64,000 nt of DNA from NCBI GenBank assembly GCA_021810505.1, contig JAJZIR010000004.1, forward strand, positions 1-64,000, given 5' to 3'. The position numbers and the translations under genes are program-made. Positions within the stretch are counted from its first letter, which is position 1; every line of letters starts with the position of its first letter. Source of the stretch: a bacterium. GTDB taxonomy: Bacteria; Deinococcota; Deinococci; Deinococcales; Deinococcaceae. Of this stretch, positions 49,796-62,023 are shown piece after piece. Under the pieces are notes generated by a model. It worked only from the letters and a program-made list of their open reading frames with translations, had not been told where the DNA came from and did no database searches.

Positions 49796-51098
49796 GGAGA
49801 CCCTCGGCTTCAGCCCACAGGGCGAAGCTGCGCCGAGCGCGCTCGGAGAGGGCGCGGTTGCGCTCCCTGCGCCCGCGGGGCGGGGCAGGGAGCGGTGGGA
49901 GCAAGCCCCAGTTGGCGTTCATCGGCTGGAAACCCTCGCTCTTGGCGCTGGATAGGTAGCGGACCAGCGAGCCCAAGACGCTCTCGGCCGGCGGGACCAA
50001 CGGCTCCTGGCCCAGAGCCAGGCGGGCGGCATTCACGCCAGCCAGCCAGCCGGTCGCCGCGCTCTCCAGGTAGCCTTCGGTGCCGGCGAGGACCCCGGCC
50101 ACCCAGACGGGAAGGCCGCTGCGCAGGCGGAGGGAGGGAGCGAGCAGCCGGGGAGCGTTGAGGTAAGTGTTGCGGTGCATCACGCCGTAGCGGACGATCT
50201 CAGCCCGCTCGAGGCCGGGGATGGCCCGGACCACCCCCTGCTGATCGGGCCACTTCAGGCCAGTCTGGAAGCCGACCAGGCTCCACAGCTCGCCGGCAGC
50301 GTCCTCCTGGCGGAGCTGGACAGCGGCATAGGGCTCCCTACCGGTCCTGGGATCCGGCAGGCCTCTGGGCTTGAGCGGCCCGAAGCGAGGGGTATCGACA
50401 CCGCGGCGGGCCAGCTCCTCGATGGGCATGCAGCCCTCGAAGAACTCCAGGTGTTCGAAGTCGTGCGGAACGTGGCTGCGGGCCTCGGAGACCAATCGGT
50501 ACCAGTGCAGGTAAGCGGCTCGGTCGAGCGGGCAGTTGAGGTAATCGGCGGGCTGGCCGTAGCGGCCGGCAAAGTAGGCGACGCTCAAGTCGATGGACGA
50601 CTTGGTCACCACCGGAGCGGCGGCGTCGTAAAAAGCCAACTGGCTCTCTCCCAGGCGCTCGGCGAGGCGGGCAGCCAAGGCGTCCGAGGTGAGAGGGCCG
50701 GTCGCCAAAACGGTCACGCCGCTCGGGAGATCTCGGCACTCGGCGGTGTGCAGGTGGATGCGGGGTTCGGCCGAGATCGCCTGGCCGACCAGGTAGCTGA
50801 ATCGCTCCCGGTCGACCGCCAGGGCGGCTCCGGCGGGCAAACGGCTAGCCTGGGCCGCAGCCATCACCGCGCTCCCCACCGCGGCGATCTCCCGCTGCAG
50901 ACAGCCCTTGGCATTGTCCTCCGCCTCCCCTCCGAAAGAGTTGGAGCAGACCAGCTCCGCCAGCTGGCCGGTACGGTGCGCCGGGGTCATCCGCGCCGGG
51001 CGCATCTCCCAGAGGTGAACCTGAACTCCGAGGCGGGCAGCCGCCCAAGCGGCCTCAACCCCGCTGAGACCACCGCCGATGACGTGGACAGCCTCCAT
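49770..51098 (-). CDS. trmFO: Methylenetetrahydrofolate--tRNA-(uracil-5-)-methyltransferase TrmFO
   Basis: The 442-residue flavoprotein forms ribothymidine at position 54 of tRNAs using methylenetetrahydrofolate. Visible features are the FAD-binding HVIGGGLSGVEAAWAAARLG at the N terminus, MRPARMTPAHRTGQLAELVCSNSF, ATGPLTS, FEGCMPIEELARRG, GLPDPRTGREPYAAVQLRQE and MHRNTYLNAP, all characteristic of TrmFO. The ATG at 51098 is chosen because the FAD motif must be close to the N terminus and TAGGAT (51111-51106) lies 7 nt upstream (leaderless). TrmFO replaces TrmA in Firmicutes, Deinococcus-Thermus and some proteobacteria. Confidence 0.96.
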   Translation of the reverse strand: MEAVHVIGGGLSGVEAAWAAARLGVQVHLWEMRPARMTPAHRTGQLAELVCSNSFGGEAEDNAKGCLQREIAAVGSAVMAAAQASRLPAGAALAVDRERFSYLVGQAISAEPRIHLHTAECRDLPSGVTVLATGPLTSDALAARLAERLGESQLAFYDAAAPVVTKSSIDLSVAYFAGRYGQPADYLNCPLDRAAYLHWYRLVSEARSHVPHDFEHLEFFEGCMPIEELARRGVDTPRFGPLKPRGLPDPRTGREPYAAVQLRQEDAAGELWSLVGFQTGLKWPDQQGVVRAIPGLERAEIVRYGVMHRNTYLNAPRLLAPSLRLRSGLPVWVAGVLAGTEGYLESAATGWLAGVNAARLALGQEPLVPPAESVLGSLVRYLSSAKSEGFQPMNANWGLLPPLPAPPRGRRERNRALSERARRSFALWAEAEGLLAFRPSLA

Positions 51099-51193
51099 AA
51101 CCGGTATCCTACTCGCTCGCTGGGCTCGCCGGGAACAGCAGGTACCAGTGCGCCGCTGCGAGGCTGGTGCCTGCTCGGTAACTAAGTGATCCC

Positions 51194-53029
<1,836 letters not shown>

Positions 53030-53048
53030 CTATTCCTAGGTTATTCTT

Positions 53049-53112
53049 TCCCAATCCTCCGAGGACGGCCAGGTCCCCGAGTCTGGCCGGAAGGCTGAGG
53101 CGAGGATTGGGA
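53049..53112. repeat. Nested inverted repeat in the control region
   Basis: Outer arms of 11 bp (53049-53059 and 53102-53112) enclose inner arms of 7 bp (CGGCCAG 53066-53072 and CTGGCCG 53083-53089). The element lies between the aldo/keto reductase and the broken AraC-family gene. It may be a structured RNA, an operator region or a small degenerate element. Confidence 0.5.
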
Positions 53113-53189
53113 GTTCTGGGCCGCCCTTCCGCGCTTTTGGCCCATAGGATCCCCTAGACGGAGCAGATTCCTATGCGAAAGTTCGGGCC

Positions 53190-54199
53190 GTGAAAGCTGC
53201 CAACTCTTCCGCGCCTCTACCCCGGGTACCGCGCGCAGACCCGGTGACCGGGCCTGATGGGCGCGACCTGACCAGGCGGGCGGAGTTGATCCGGGCCCAG
53301 GCCCCTTGTGACGGCGTCCACCGGTTGCGCCTGCCCGGGGTCTTCGCGGTCCGCAGGTCGCACCGGAACCCAGAGCCGTCCCACGCCGTCCACCGGTCCT
53401 CGCTGTGCGTGGTCGCACAGGGTTCCAAAGTGGTGATGCTGGGGGGCGGAAGCCTACGAGGACAGCCCCTTACAGATGCTGGTCTCCTCTGCCGGTTTAC
53501 CGGTAGCTTCCCAGGTCGTCCGGGCCAGTCCCACCGAACCCTTCCTGGGACTCAAGCTCGAGCTGAACCCGGCCAAGATCGCCGAGTTGACCTTGAAGGT
53601 CTATCCGCACGGCCCGCCTCCGGCGCGGGAGAGCCGGAGCGTCTACCTAGACCGGAGCGACGCGGGGATCGTGGGTGCGGCGATACGGCTCTTGGAGCTG
53701 GTGGACGATCCTAGAAACGCCGAACTCCTCGCCCCGCTGGTGATCGAAGAGCTGTTGCTCCGCCTGCTCCGCAGCTCCTCTGGGGGGCGGCTGGCTCAGG
53801 TCGGTCTGGCTGATTCCCATGTCTACCGCATCGCCGAGGCGGTAGATTGGCTGCGGATCAACTTCGACCAGACCTTCCGCGTCGAGGCGCTGGCCGAGAT
53901 GGTCCACATGAGTCCCCCCTCGTTCCACCAGCACTTCAAGGTGATCACCGGGAGGAGCCCCTTACAGTTCCAATAAGGTCCTGCGCCTCCAAGAAGCGCG
54001 GCTGCGGATGCTGGCTTCGGGGACAGATGCCAGCGCTGCGAGCCTGCAGGTAGGGTACCAGAGCGCCTCGCAGTTCAGCCGGGAATGCCGCCGCCTGTTC
54101 GGCAAGGCCCCCAGCCAGGACATCTCCCGCCTGCGCGAGGAGGGTCTGGCCCAGCCCCGAGAACCGCAGAGAGGGTATCTGCGCCGAGCGCGCTGGTAG
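53190..54199 (+). pseudogene. AraC-family regulator broken by two frameshifts
   Basis: Three frames together encode one AraC-family regulator (AraC N-terminal sensor plus two-helix-turn-helix C-terminal domain). Frame 1 (from a GTG at 53190) covers HRLRLPGVFAVRRSH to CVVAQGSKVVML. It shifts near 53447, where removing one G after GGGGGGC would give EAYEDSPLQMLVSSAGLP in the next frame. Frame 2 runs to RSPLQFQ and hits TAA at 53974; ignoring one T would continue [16 protein letters not shown] and [21 protein letters not shown] to 54199. Either it is a recent pseudogene or two sequencing/assembly errors occurred. AraC regulators of this subtype usually adjoin aldo/keto reductase genes. Confidence 0.85.
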
Positions 54200-54560
54200 A
54201 CCGGACCCGCAGAGGGTAGGGCGCTTCCCCTCCGACTTCAAGAGTCGCCCTAGGCCTAGTCCAGAGCAACTCGCCAGATCCGGGCAGCAAGCTGGCTACC
54301 CGGACCGAGCTTAGGCTGCAGCGCTGCAAGGTGGACTAAAAATCTTCTGCCAGGGGCCCTCGCAGCTCAGCACCCGGAAGCTACCCATCGTTGCCGAGCG
54401 CCTATATTGCTGGTGCACCCGCCGAGATGCACCGCCGAGCTCAAAAGGGCGGGGGTAGATCAGCCAGCGAGTGCTCCATAACAATCCCTTTAGATCGTGA
54501 ATGTACGCACTAGTAAGTGAGATTGCCCTCACCATTAGACCTTCCAAACAAACACTCACC
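54200..54560. other. Intergenic region upstream of acs
   Basis: No gene is seen on either strand. The region is less GC-rich towards its right end. It contains GGTGCA/TGCACC arms (about 54413-54434) and a GTGAG/CTCAC pair near 54517-54535, 25-45 bp before the acs promoter, that might be regulator sites. Confidence 0.35.
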
Positions 54561-54588
54561 TTGACAGAGGCTTCTGGCGGTGTATTCT
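54561..54588 (+). promoter_or_regulatory. Promoter of acs
   Basis: Perfect TTGACA (54561-54566), 16-nt spacer, TATTCT (54583-54588). The start point near 54595 makes an upstream GTG at 54580 impossible as start codon and supports the GTG at 54613 with its AGGAGG site. Confidence 0.6.
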
Positions 54589-54612
54589 CTGTTAAAAGAA
54601 CAGGAGGATAAC

Positions 54613-56655
<2,043 letters not shown>

Positions 56656-56677
56656 GGCTGCAGCGCGGGAGGTAGCG

Positions 56678-57235
56678 ATGGGGAAATTGGCCAATCCTGG
56701 ACCGCTCGGCCTAGCCGGTTTTGCCGCCACCACTTGGATGCTCAGCATGGTCAACGCCGGCTGGTTCAGCTCGGACGCGTTGGGTATGGTGCTGGCCCTG
56801 GCTTTCGCCTACGGGGGCACCATTCAGATGCTGGCAGGTATCATGGAGTTCCCTAGGGGCAACACCTTCGGAACGATTGCGTTCCTGAGTTACGGGGCCT
56901 TCTGGTGGTCCTTTGCCCTCTTCGTGCAGTTCTTCGCCGCCAAGGTACCGGGAACCTTCGTGGGCTGGTACCTGTTCATCTGGGGTTTCTTCACCTTCTA
57001 CATGTGGATCGCGTCGCTGCGGATCAGCCAGGCTCTGCAGCTAGTCTTCCTAGCGCTGTGGCTCACCTTCCTGTTCCTGGCCATCGGCGCCTGGGGAAGT
57101 GCCTCCGGCTTCACCGTAGTCGGCGGCTACCTGGGCCTGATCACCGCCCTTTTGGCCTTCTACCTCTCCGCTGCCGAAGTCATCAACGAATACCACGGCC
57201 GCACGGTCCTGCCGACCGGTCCCAGGAAAGCCTAA
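56678..57235 (+). CDS. satP: Acetate uptake transporter, GPR1/FUN34/YaaH (SatP) family
   Basis: The 185-residue membrane protein has six hydrophobic helices and the family signature NPGPLGLAGFAATT near the N terminus (usual form NPAPLGL), with YGGTIQMLAGIMEFPRGNTFG and SYGAFWWSFA further on. Members carry acetate or succinate with protons or as channels. It is co-transcribed with acs. The transcript ends at the strong terminator at 57244-57284. Confidence 0.9.
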   Translation: MGKLANPGPLGLAGFAATTWMLSMVNAGWFSSDALGMVLALAFAYGGTIQMLAGIMEFPRGNTFGTIAFLSYGAFWWSFALFVQFFAAKVPGTFVGWYLFIWGFFTFYMWIASLRISQALQLVFLALWLTFLFLAIGAWGSASGFTVVGGYLGLITALLAFYLSAAEVINEYHGRTVLPTGPRKA

Positions 57236-57243
57236 GTCGCTTC

Positions 57244-57284
57244 CGCTGGCAGGGCCGGGGACTCCGGCCCTGCCAGCGGGTTTT
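57244..57284. terminator. Rho-independent terminator between satP and galT
   Basis: A 15-bp perfect stem (57244-57258 with 57264-57278) is followed on the plus strand by GGGTTTT, the classical form for the acs-satP transcript. The convergent galT gene ends inside the element (stop at 57283-57285), so it may also help to end that transcript. Confidence 0.8.
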
Positions 57285-58314
57285 AGAGCTGGCGCAGCTG
57301 CTCAGCCGCCTGCTCGGGGAGGACATCGGCGGCGAAGCTGCCCGCCCCCACCTCCGTCCCGGCCAGATACTTGAGCTTTCCAGGGGCGCGCAGCACCGGG
57401 TAGAACTCCAAGTGGAGGTGAAAGGTCGGGTCGCCCCGGGGAGCGGCGTGTAGGACCATGATGTAGGGCATCGGGCGGCCGAACAGCCGGTCGTAGCGGC
57501 CGGTTACCTCCCCCAGCAGGGTGGCCAAGTCGGACAGCTCGGTGGGATTGAGGTCGGTCGGTAGTGGCTTTCTCACCCGGGGCGCGATCCAGACCTCGTA
57601 GGGGTAGCGAGCGAAGGGCGGTACGAAGGCGAGCGCCGTCTCGGCCTGAGCCACCAGGTAGTCCCCTAACCGGGGGGTCAGGTCCTCGATCCACGACCGC
57701 TTGGAAAAAGCCGCCGACTCGCGCTCCAGTACCGGCGGCACGAAGGGGTAGGCGTAGATCTGGCCGTGGGGGTGGTGCAGCGTGACCCCCACCTCGACCC
57801 CGCGGTTCTCGAAGGGGAGGATCGCCGCGATCGTCGGATCGGCGTATAGGTCGTGGAAGCGTTGGGCCCAGACCTGGAGCAGCAGTTCGCGCCGCTCGGT
57901 GCTGAGCGTGGCCATGCTGCCCTGGTGGTCCGAGGTGTAGACCACCACCTCACAGCGTCCGGTTCCGGGAGCCGCCTTCACCGCTGGCAGCTCGGGGACC
58001 GGCCCGGGGTTTCTGCTCAGGGTGGGGAAGCGGTTTTCGAAGACGGCGATCTCATAGTCAGCGAAGGGAATCTCGCCGGGGAAACCGCCCGGCCGGGCGG
58101 GGCAGAGCGGGCAGTGGTCGGGTGGGGGCAAGAAGGTCCTACCCTGGCGGTGGGCAGCGTACATCACCCACTCTTCGCGGACCGGGTGCCAGCGCAGGTG
58201 GCTGTGCGGCTCAGGGGCAGGCTCCCCTTCCTCTTGGGCGGGGAGGGTGTGGGGTTCACGCCCGTAGAGCCACAGCGTCCGGCCATCGGCCTTGTGGTAG
58301 ATCCTGGTCTGCAT
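57283..58314 (-). CDS. galT: Galactose-1-phosphate uridylyltransferase
   Basis: The 343-residue enzyme exchanges UMP between UDP-glucose and galactose-1-phosphate in the Leloir pathway. The active-site HPHGQ is present (His181-Pro-His183, Gln185) in [15 protein letters not shown], with His183 the expected nucleophile. The zinc cysteines are Cys68 and Cys71 in DHCPLCPAR, and FHLHLEFYP occurs near the C terminus. ATG at 58314 has AAGGAGGAG upstream; an upstream in-frame start at 58350 would overlap the beta-galactosidase gene. No galK or galE is in the window. Confidence 0.93.
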   Translation of the reverse strand: MQTRIYHKADGRTLWLYGREPHTLPAQEEGEPAPEPHSHLRWHPVREEWVMYAAHRQGRTFLPPPDHCPLCPARPGGFPGEIPFADYEIAVFENRFPTLSRNPGPVPELPAVKAAPGTGRCEVVVYTSDHQGSMATLSTERRELLLQVWAQRFHDLYADPTIAAILPFENRGVEVGVTLHHPHGQIYAYPFVPPVLERESAAFSKRSWIEDLTPRLGDYLVAQAETALAFVPPFARYPYEVWIAPRVRKPLPTDLNPTELSDLATLLGEVTGRYDRLFGRPMPYIMVLHAAPRGDPTFHLHLEFYPVLRAPGKLKYLAGTEVGAGSFAADVLPEQAAEQLRQL

Positions 58315-58334
58315 CGCACTCCTCCTTGGGGCCC

Positions 58335-60260
58335 CTACTCCCAGGCGCACAGGTCGTAGGGGCCGAGCTCAGGCTCGCCGATCAGGAAATGGGCTCCTGC
58401 AGGGGCGGGAGCGGCACAGGGCTCTGCGCCGTAGTTGAAGGCAAAGGTCAGCTGTCCTAGGCGCCTTGTCCTGAGAGCTGGCCCGAGCGGGCGGGCAGGC
58501 AGGCCGAGCTCGGCGCAGCGCTCGGCCAAGAAGGTGGTCAGCCAGGCCGGATCCGGCGAAAAGGGCAAGTACCAGGCCGCTCCGGCGCGGTAAAGAGCCC
58601 CCCAGCCGTCCCCGAAGCGGTCCATGGGCTCCAGCTCGCTCTCCACCTGCTCGCGCCAGGTCACCCGAGCGAGCTGAGCCCCAGAGCGCAGGACTTCCGC
58701 TCTGGGCCTCAAGCTCTCAGCCCGCAGCACCCGCAGGGGCAGCAGCTCGGCCAGGGGACCGGGAGGGAGGCCCTGCGGGATCTGGAATTCGGCGGTCTTG
58801 CTGCCGCTGCGCGGGCCGATCAGAGCGGCCACGCCGGAGGCGGCCAGGGCGCGGGCCAGAGCCTGCGGGAATACCGGCAGGCTGGGGATCAGGACCAGCG
58901 AGTAGCCGTGCAGGTCTCCGTCCGGGGGCAGGATATCCAGGTCTAGGCCGAGCTGCCTGGCCGCGCAGTAGAAGGCGAAGGCCAGCTCGAAGTAGCTCTG
59001 CTCTACCCCCTGGGGCTGGATGCGGAACACCCAGTCGGCTTGGTAGTCGAAGAGCAGCGCCACCGGTGCGCGCCGCCGGTGCGCCCCCCGGATGGCTGGG
59101 AGCTCGCGCGCGACTCGGGCGACCTCCGAGAAGCCCTGGTCCGGGCTGCCATCTGGGCGCAGCAGCCCGCTGTGCATCTGCTCCTGGGCGAAGGGAGCCT
59201 GGCGCCAGCGGAAGTAGCAGACCGCCTCAGCACCGTGAGCCAGCGCCTCCATAGTCCAGAGCCGCACCACCCCCGGAGCCGGAGAGGGGTTATGGGGGGC
59301 CCAGTTGACCGGACCGGGCTGCTGCTCCATGACCAAGAAGCGCCCCTGCCCCACCCCCCTGTAGAGATCGTGGTGGAAAGCGACCAGGTCGGGGTGGCCG
59401 CTGCGCTCCCAGCGGCGGCGCTCCTCCTCCGGGAGGGGAAGGAGGTCCGCGAAGCCCAGAGGATAGCTGTCCCAGGCAGCCAGGTCCAGATCCCTGGCCA
59501 CCGCGTAGTGGTCGAAGTCGGTGAACATCCCCATGAAGTTGTGGGTGACCCAGCGGCCGGGGCTGAGCCGGCGCAGGATGGCCAGCTGGCGCCGGGCGAA
59601 GCGCTCCACCTGCTGGGAGGCGTAACGGTAGAAGTCCAGCCAATGCGCCGGGTTGGCTTCGGTCACAGTCAGGTTGGGGAGGCCCACGCTGGAGAAGCGG
59701 GGGTATTCCTGGCTCCAAAACGAATTCCCCCAGGCGCGGTTAAGGTTGGAGACCTCCCCGTAGCGCTCGGCCAGCCAAGCCTGAAAACCCTCCCGGGCGG
59801 CTGGGGAATAGCTGCGCGCCGTGTCGTGGCAGCCGAACTCATTGTCGATCTGCCAGCCCACCACTGCGGGGTGCTGCCCGAAGCGCTCAGCCAGAGCGGA
59901 CACGGCGCGCGCGCACTCCTCTAGGTAGACCTCCGAGGCGAAATCGTAGTGGCGGCGAGAGCCGAAGCCACGGGTCCTGCCCGCTCGGTCCACCGGCAGG
60001 ATCTCCGGATGGGCTTCCACCAGCCACTGGGGAGGCGTCGCCGTCGGGGTACCCAGAACCACCTGCAGGCCCGCTGCAGCGCACTGGTCCAAGACGCGTT
60101 CCAGCCAGCCGAAGTCCCAGCGACCCGGCTCCGGTTCCAGGCGGCTCCAGGCGAATTCGCCGATCCGGACTAGCGAGATCCCCAGAGCTCGCATCCGTGC
60201 CAGGTCCTCGGGCCAGAGTTGCTCCGGCCACTGCTCGGGGTAGTAGCAGACGCCGATCAC
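58335..60260 (-). CDS. Beta-galactosidase, glycoside hydrolase family 42
   Basis: The 641-residue enzyme has the GH42 layout: TIM barrel (about 1-375) beginning IGVCYYPEQWPEQLWPEDLARM, with acid/base Glu141 in WQIDNEFGCH and nucleophile Glu312 in FLVMEQQPGPVNW, then a trimerisation domain with LLFDYQADWVFRIQP and a small C-terminal beta domain. It splits lactose or plant beta-galactosides. There is no signal peptide, so the substrate is imported by the neighbouring ABC system. The GTG at 60260 overlaps the permease stop (GTGA); the longer reading to 60890 is the antisense-free extension across the permease gene and is rejected. Confidence 0.92.
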   Translation of the reverse strand: MIGVCYYPEQWPEQLWPEDLARMRALGISLVRIGEFAWSRLEPEPGRWDFGWLERVLDQCAAAGLQVVLGTPTATPPQWLVEAHPEILPVDRAGRTRGFGSRRHYDFASEVYLEECARAVSALAERFGQHPAVVGWQIDNEFGCHDTARSYSPAAREGFQAWLAERYGEVSNLNRAWGNSFWSQEYPRFSSVGLPNLTVTEANPAHWLDFYRYASQQVERFARRQLAILRRLSPGRWVTHNFMGMFTDFDHYAVARDLDLAAWDSYPLGFADLLPLPEEERRRWERSGHPDLVAFHHDLYRGVGQGRFLVMEQQPGPVNWAPHNPSPAPGVVRLWTMEALAHGAEAVCYFRWRQAPFAQEQMHSGLLRPDGSPDQGFSEVARVARELPAIRGAHRRRAPVALLFDYQADWVFRIQPQGVEQSYFELAFAFYCAARQLGLDLDILPPDGDLHGYSLVLIPSLPVFPQALARALAASGVAALIGPRSGSKTAEFQIPQGLPPGPLAELLPLRVLRAESLRPRAEVLRSGAQLARVTWREQVESELEPMDRFGDGWGALYRAGAAWYLPFSPDPAWLTTFLAERCAELGLPARPLGPALRTRRLGQLTFAFNYGAEPCAAPAPAGAHFLIGEPELGPYDLCAWE

Positions 60261-61096
60261 TTGATCGCCCCCACGGTCAGGCCAGCCTGCCAGTAGCGTT
60301 GCAGCCAGAAGAAAGCTAGGATCAAGGGCAGCACCGAGACCAGGGCGCCCATCAGGATGGCCGGGTAGTTGACGCTGGAACCGGCCTGGACGGTGGAGTT
60401 CCAGACAGCCAGGCCCAGGGTGATGGGATAGAGCGATCCCTTGGAAAGTACGACCAGAGGTAGGAAGAAGTTGTTCCAGGTACCCACGAAGCTGAACAGC
60501 GCCACCGTGACCAGGCCGTTGCGCACTAGCGGCAGGCCGATCCTGGCAAACACCGTCCACTCGCCGGCGCCATCCATGTACGCGGCGTCGCGCAGGTCCA
60601 TGGGGAAACTCTGCTCCCAGAACAGGGCCATCAGGTAGACCCCCAAGGGACTGACCAAGGAGGGTAAGATCACCGCCAGGTAGGTATTCAGCAGGCCCAG
60701 CGCGTGCAGGATCAAGAAGATGGGCAAGACCAGAGCGGTGAAGGGGATCAGAACGCTGCCCAACACCAAAAGGTTGAGCAGGCCCTTCAGCGGGAACTGG
60801 AAGTGTGAGAAGGCGTAGCCAGCCATGGCCGAGATCAAGGTGGAGAGCAAGGCGACCACGCCGGAGTAGAGCACAGCGTTGAGGAACCACCGGCCCACCA
60901 CCCCGTGCTCGAAGGCGACCATCCCGGCCCAGCTGAGATTCCAGTGCAGCGGCCAGCTGAACCAGAGGCCGAAGTCGCTGAAGAGCTGGCCGGTGCTCTT
61001 GGCGGTGGACATGACCAGCCAGATCAGCGGGATCAGGAAGTAGACAGCGACCAGCAGGGCGACCAGGCTGGCTAAGGCCGAGGGGAACCGCCTCAC
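60257..61096 (-). CDS. Galactoside ABC transporter permease (MalG-type)
   Basis: The 279-residue membrane protein has six hydrophobic segments and the EAA loop DLRDAAYMDGAGEWTVFARIGLPL. It is coupled to the upstream permease (GTGA at 61096-61093) and to the downstream GH42 gene (GTGA). With its partner it forms the channel of a beta-galactoside importer. Confidence 0.9.
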   Translation of the reverse strand: MRRFPSALASLVALLVAVYFLIPLIWLVMSTAKSTGQLFSDFGLWFSWPLHWNLSWAGMVAFEHGVVGRWFLNAVLYSGVVALLSTLISAMAGYAFSHFQFPLKGLLNLLVLGSVLIPFTALVLPIFLILHALGLLNTYLAVILPSLVSPLGVYLMALFWEQSFPMDLRDAAYMDGAGEWTVFARIGLPLVRNGLVTVALFSFVGTWNNFFLPLVVLSKGSLYPITLGLAVWNSTVQAGSSVNYPAILMGALVSVLPLILAFFWLQRYWQAGLTVGAIK

Positions 61097-61956
61097 CAGC
61101 GCCTCCTCTGCCAGGACTGCAGCCAGAGCATCGCCAGGGAGAAGATAAAGGTGATGACGCTCAGCGAGACCGCTAGAGCCGCCGCGTAGTTGAAGTTTCC
61201 ATAGTTGAAAGCGGTCACGTAGATGTATAGGTTGGGGGTCAGATCGGTCGGCACGTAGGTGAGGGATTGCAGCACGAAGGGTTCAGCGAAGATCTGCAGC
61301 GTACCGATGACCGAGAACAGTGCCGCCAGCAGCAGGGCCGGGGCGACCATGGGCAGCTTGATGTAGCGGACCACCTGGCCCGAGGTAGCCCCGTCGATCC
61401 TGGCCGCCTCGTAGACTTCCGCCGGGACCGAGCGCAGCGCGGCGTAGAGGATCACCATGTTGTAACCGGTCCAGGTCCAGGTGATGATATTTCCGAGGGA
61501 CCAGAGCAGGCCCCGGCTGCCCAGAAAATTGAGCTTTAGCCCCAGGCCGGAGAGAACCTGATCGAAAGGTGAGATGCCCTTGGAGTAGAGGTAGCCCCAC
61601 AGCAGGCCCCCGATCACCGAGGGCATGGCGTAAGGCAAAAAGTAGCTACCGCTGAGGAAGGCGCGCCAGCCGGCTGACTTCAGGCCGTCCAGATAGAGCG
61701 CCAGGAGCAAGGCAATCAGCAGCATCAGCGGGATCTGGATGACCCCGAATTTGAGGATGGTCAGCAGGGAGCTGCCGAAGTTGGCATCGGAGAGAACCCG
61801 GAGGTAATTCTGGATCCCTACGTAGATCGGCGGCCTGAGACCGTGCTGGACGAACAGGCTCAGATAGACCGCGTACAGGATGGAGGCGACGTAGAAGACC
61901 AGGAAGGGGATAAAAAAGGGGAGTAAGAACAAGTAAGGGGTCAGCCGTCTGCGCAC
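61093..61956 (-). CDS. Galactoside ABC transporter permease (MalF-type)
   Basis: The 287-residue membrane protein has about six transmembrane helices and the EAA loop VYEAARIDGATSGQVVRYIKLPM. The start is a GTG at 61956. It follows the binding-protein gene by 67 nt, in which an attenuator-like hairpin lies. No ATPase gene is present in the operon, as in the other sugar importer of this window. Confidence 0.9.
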   Translation of the reverse strand: MRRRLTPYLFLLPFFIPFLVFYVASILYAVYLSLFVQHGLRPPIYVGIQNYLRVLSDANFGSSLLTILKFGVIQIPLMLLIALLLALYLDGLKSAGWRAFLSGSYFLPYAMPSVIGGLLWGYLYSKGISPFDQVLSGLGLKLNFLGSRGLLWSLGNIITWTWTGYNMVILYAALRSVPAEVYEAARIDGATSGQVVRYIKLPMVAPALLLAALFSVIGTLQIFAEPFVLQSLTYVPTDLTPNLYIYVTAFNYGNFNYAAALAVSLSVITFIFSLAMLWLQSWQRRRW

Positions 61957-61975
61957 CTTGGCCCTCCCAAAAAGA

Positions 61976-61999
61976 GGGGGGGCGGGCCGCCCGCCCCCT
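61976..61999 (-). terminator. Attenuator-like hairpin between binding protein and permease genes
   Basis: A GC-only stem of about 10-11 bp (61977-61987 with 61989-61999) is followed on the minus strand by CTCTTTTT, the form of an intrinsic terminator. Its position right after the binding-protein gene would let most transcripts stop there, producing more binding protein than permease, as known for many ABC operons. Confidence 0.65.
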
Positions 62000-62023
62000 A
62001 TTTCGGCAAGTCTACCAGCGGAG

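Noticed and set aside
60261-60890. N-terminal extension of the beta-galactosidase to 851 residues
   Set aside because: The extension lies over the permease gene in another frame; GH42 proteins begin at IGVCYYPEQW and the GTG at 60260 fits a GTGA overlap.
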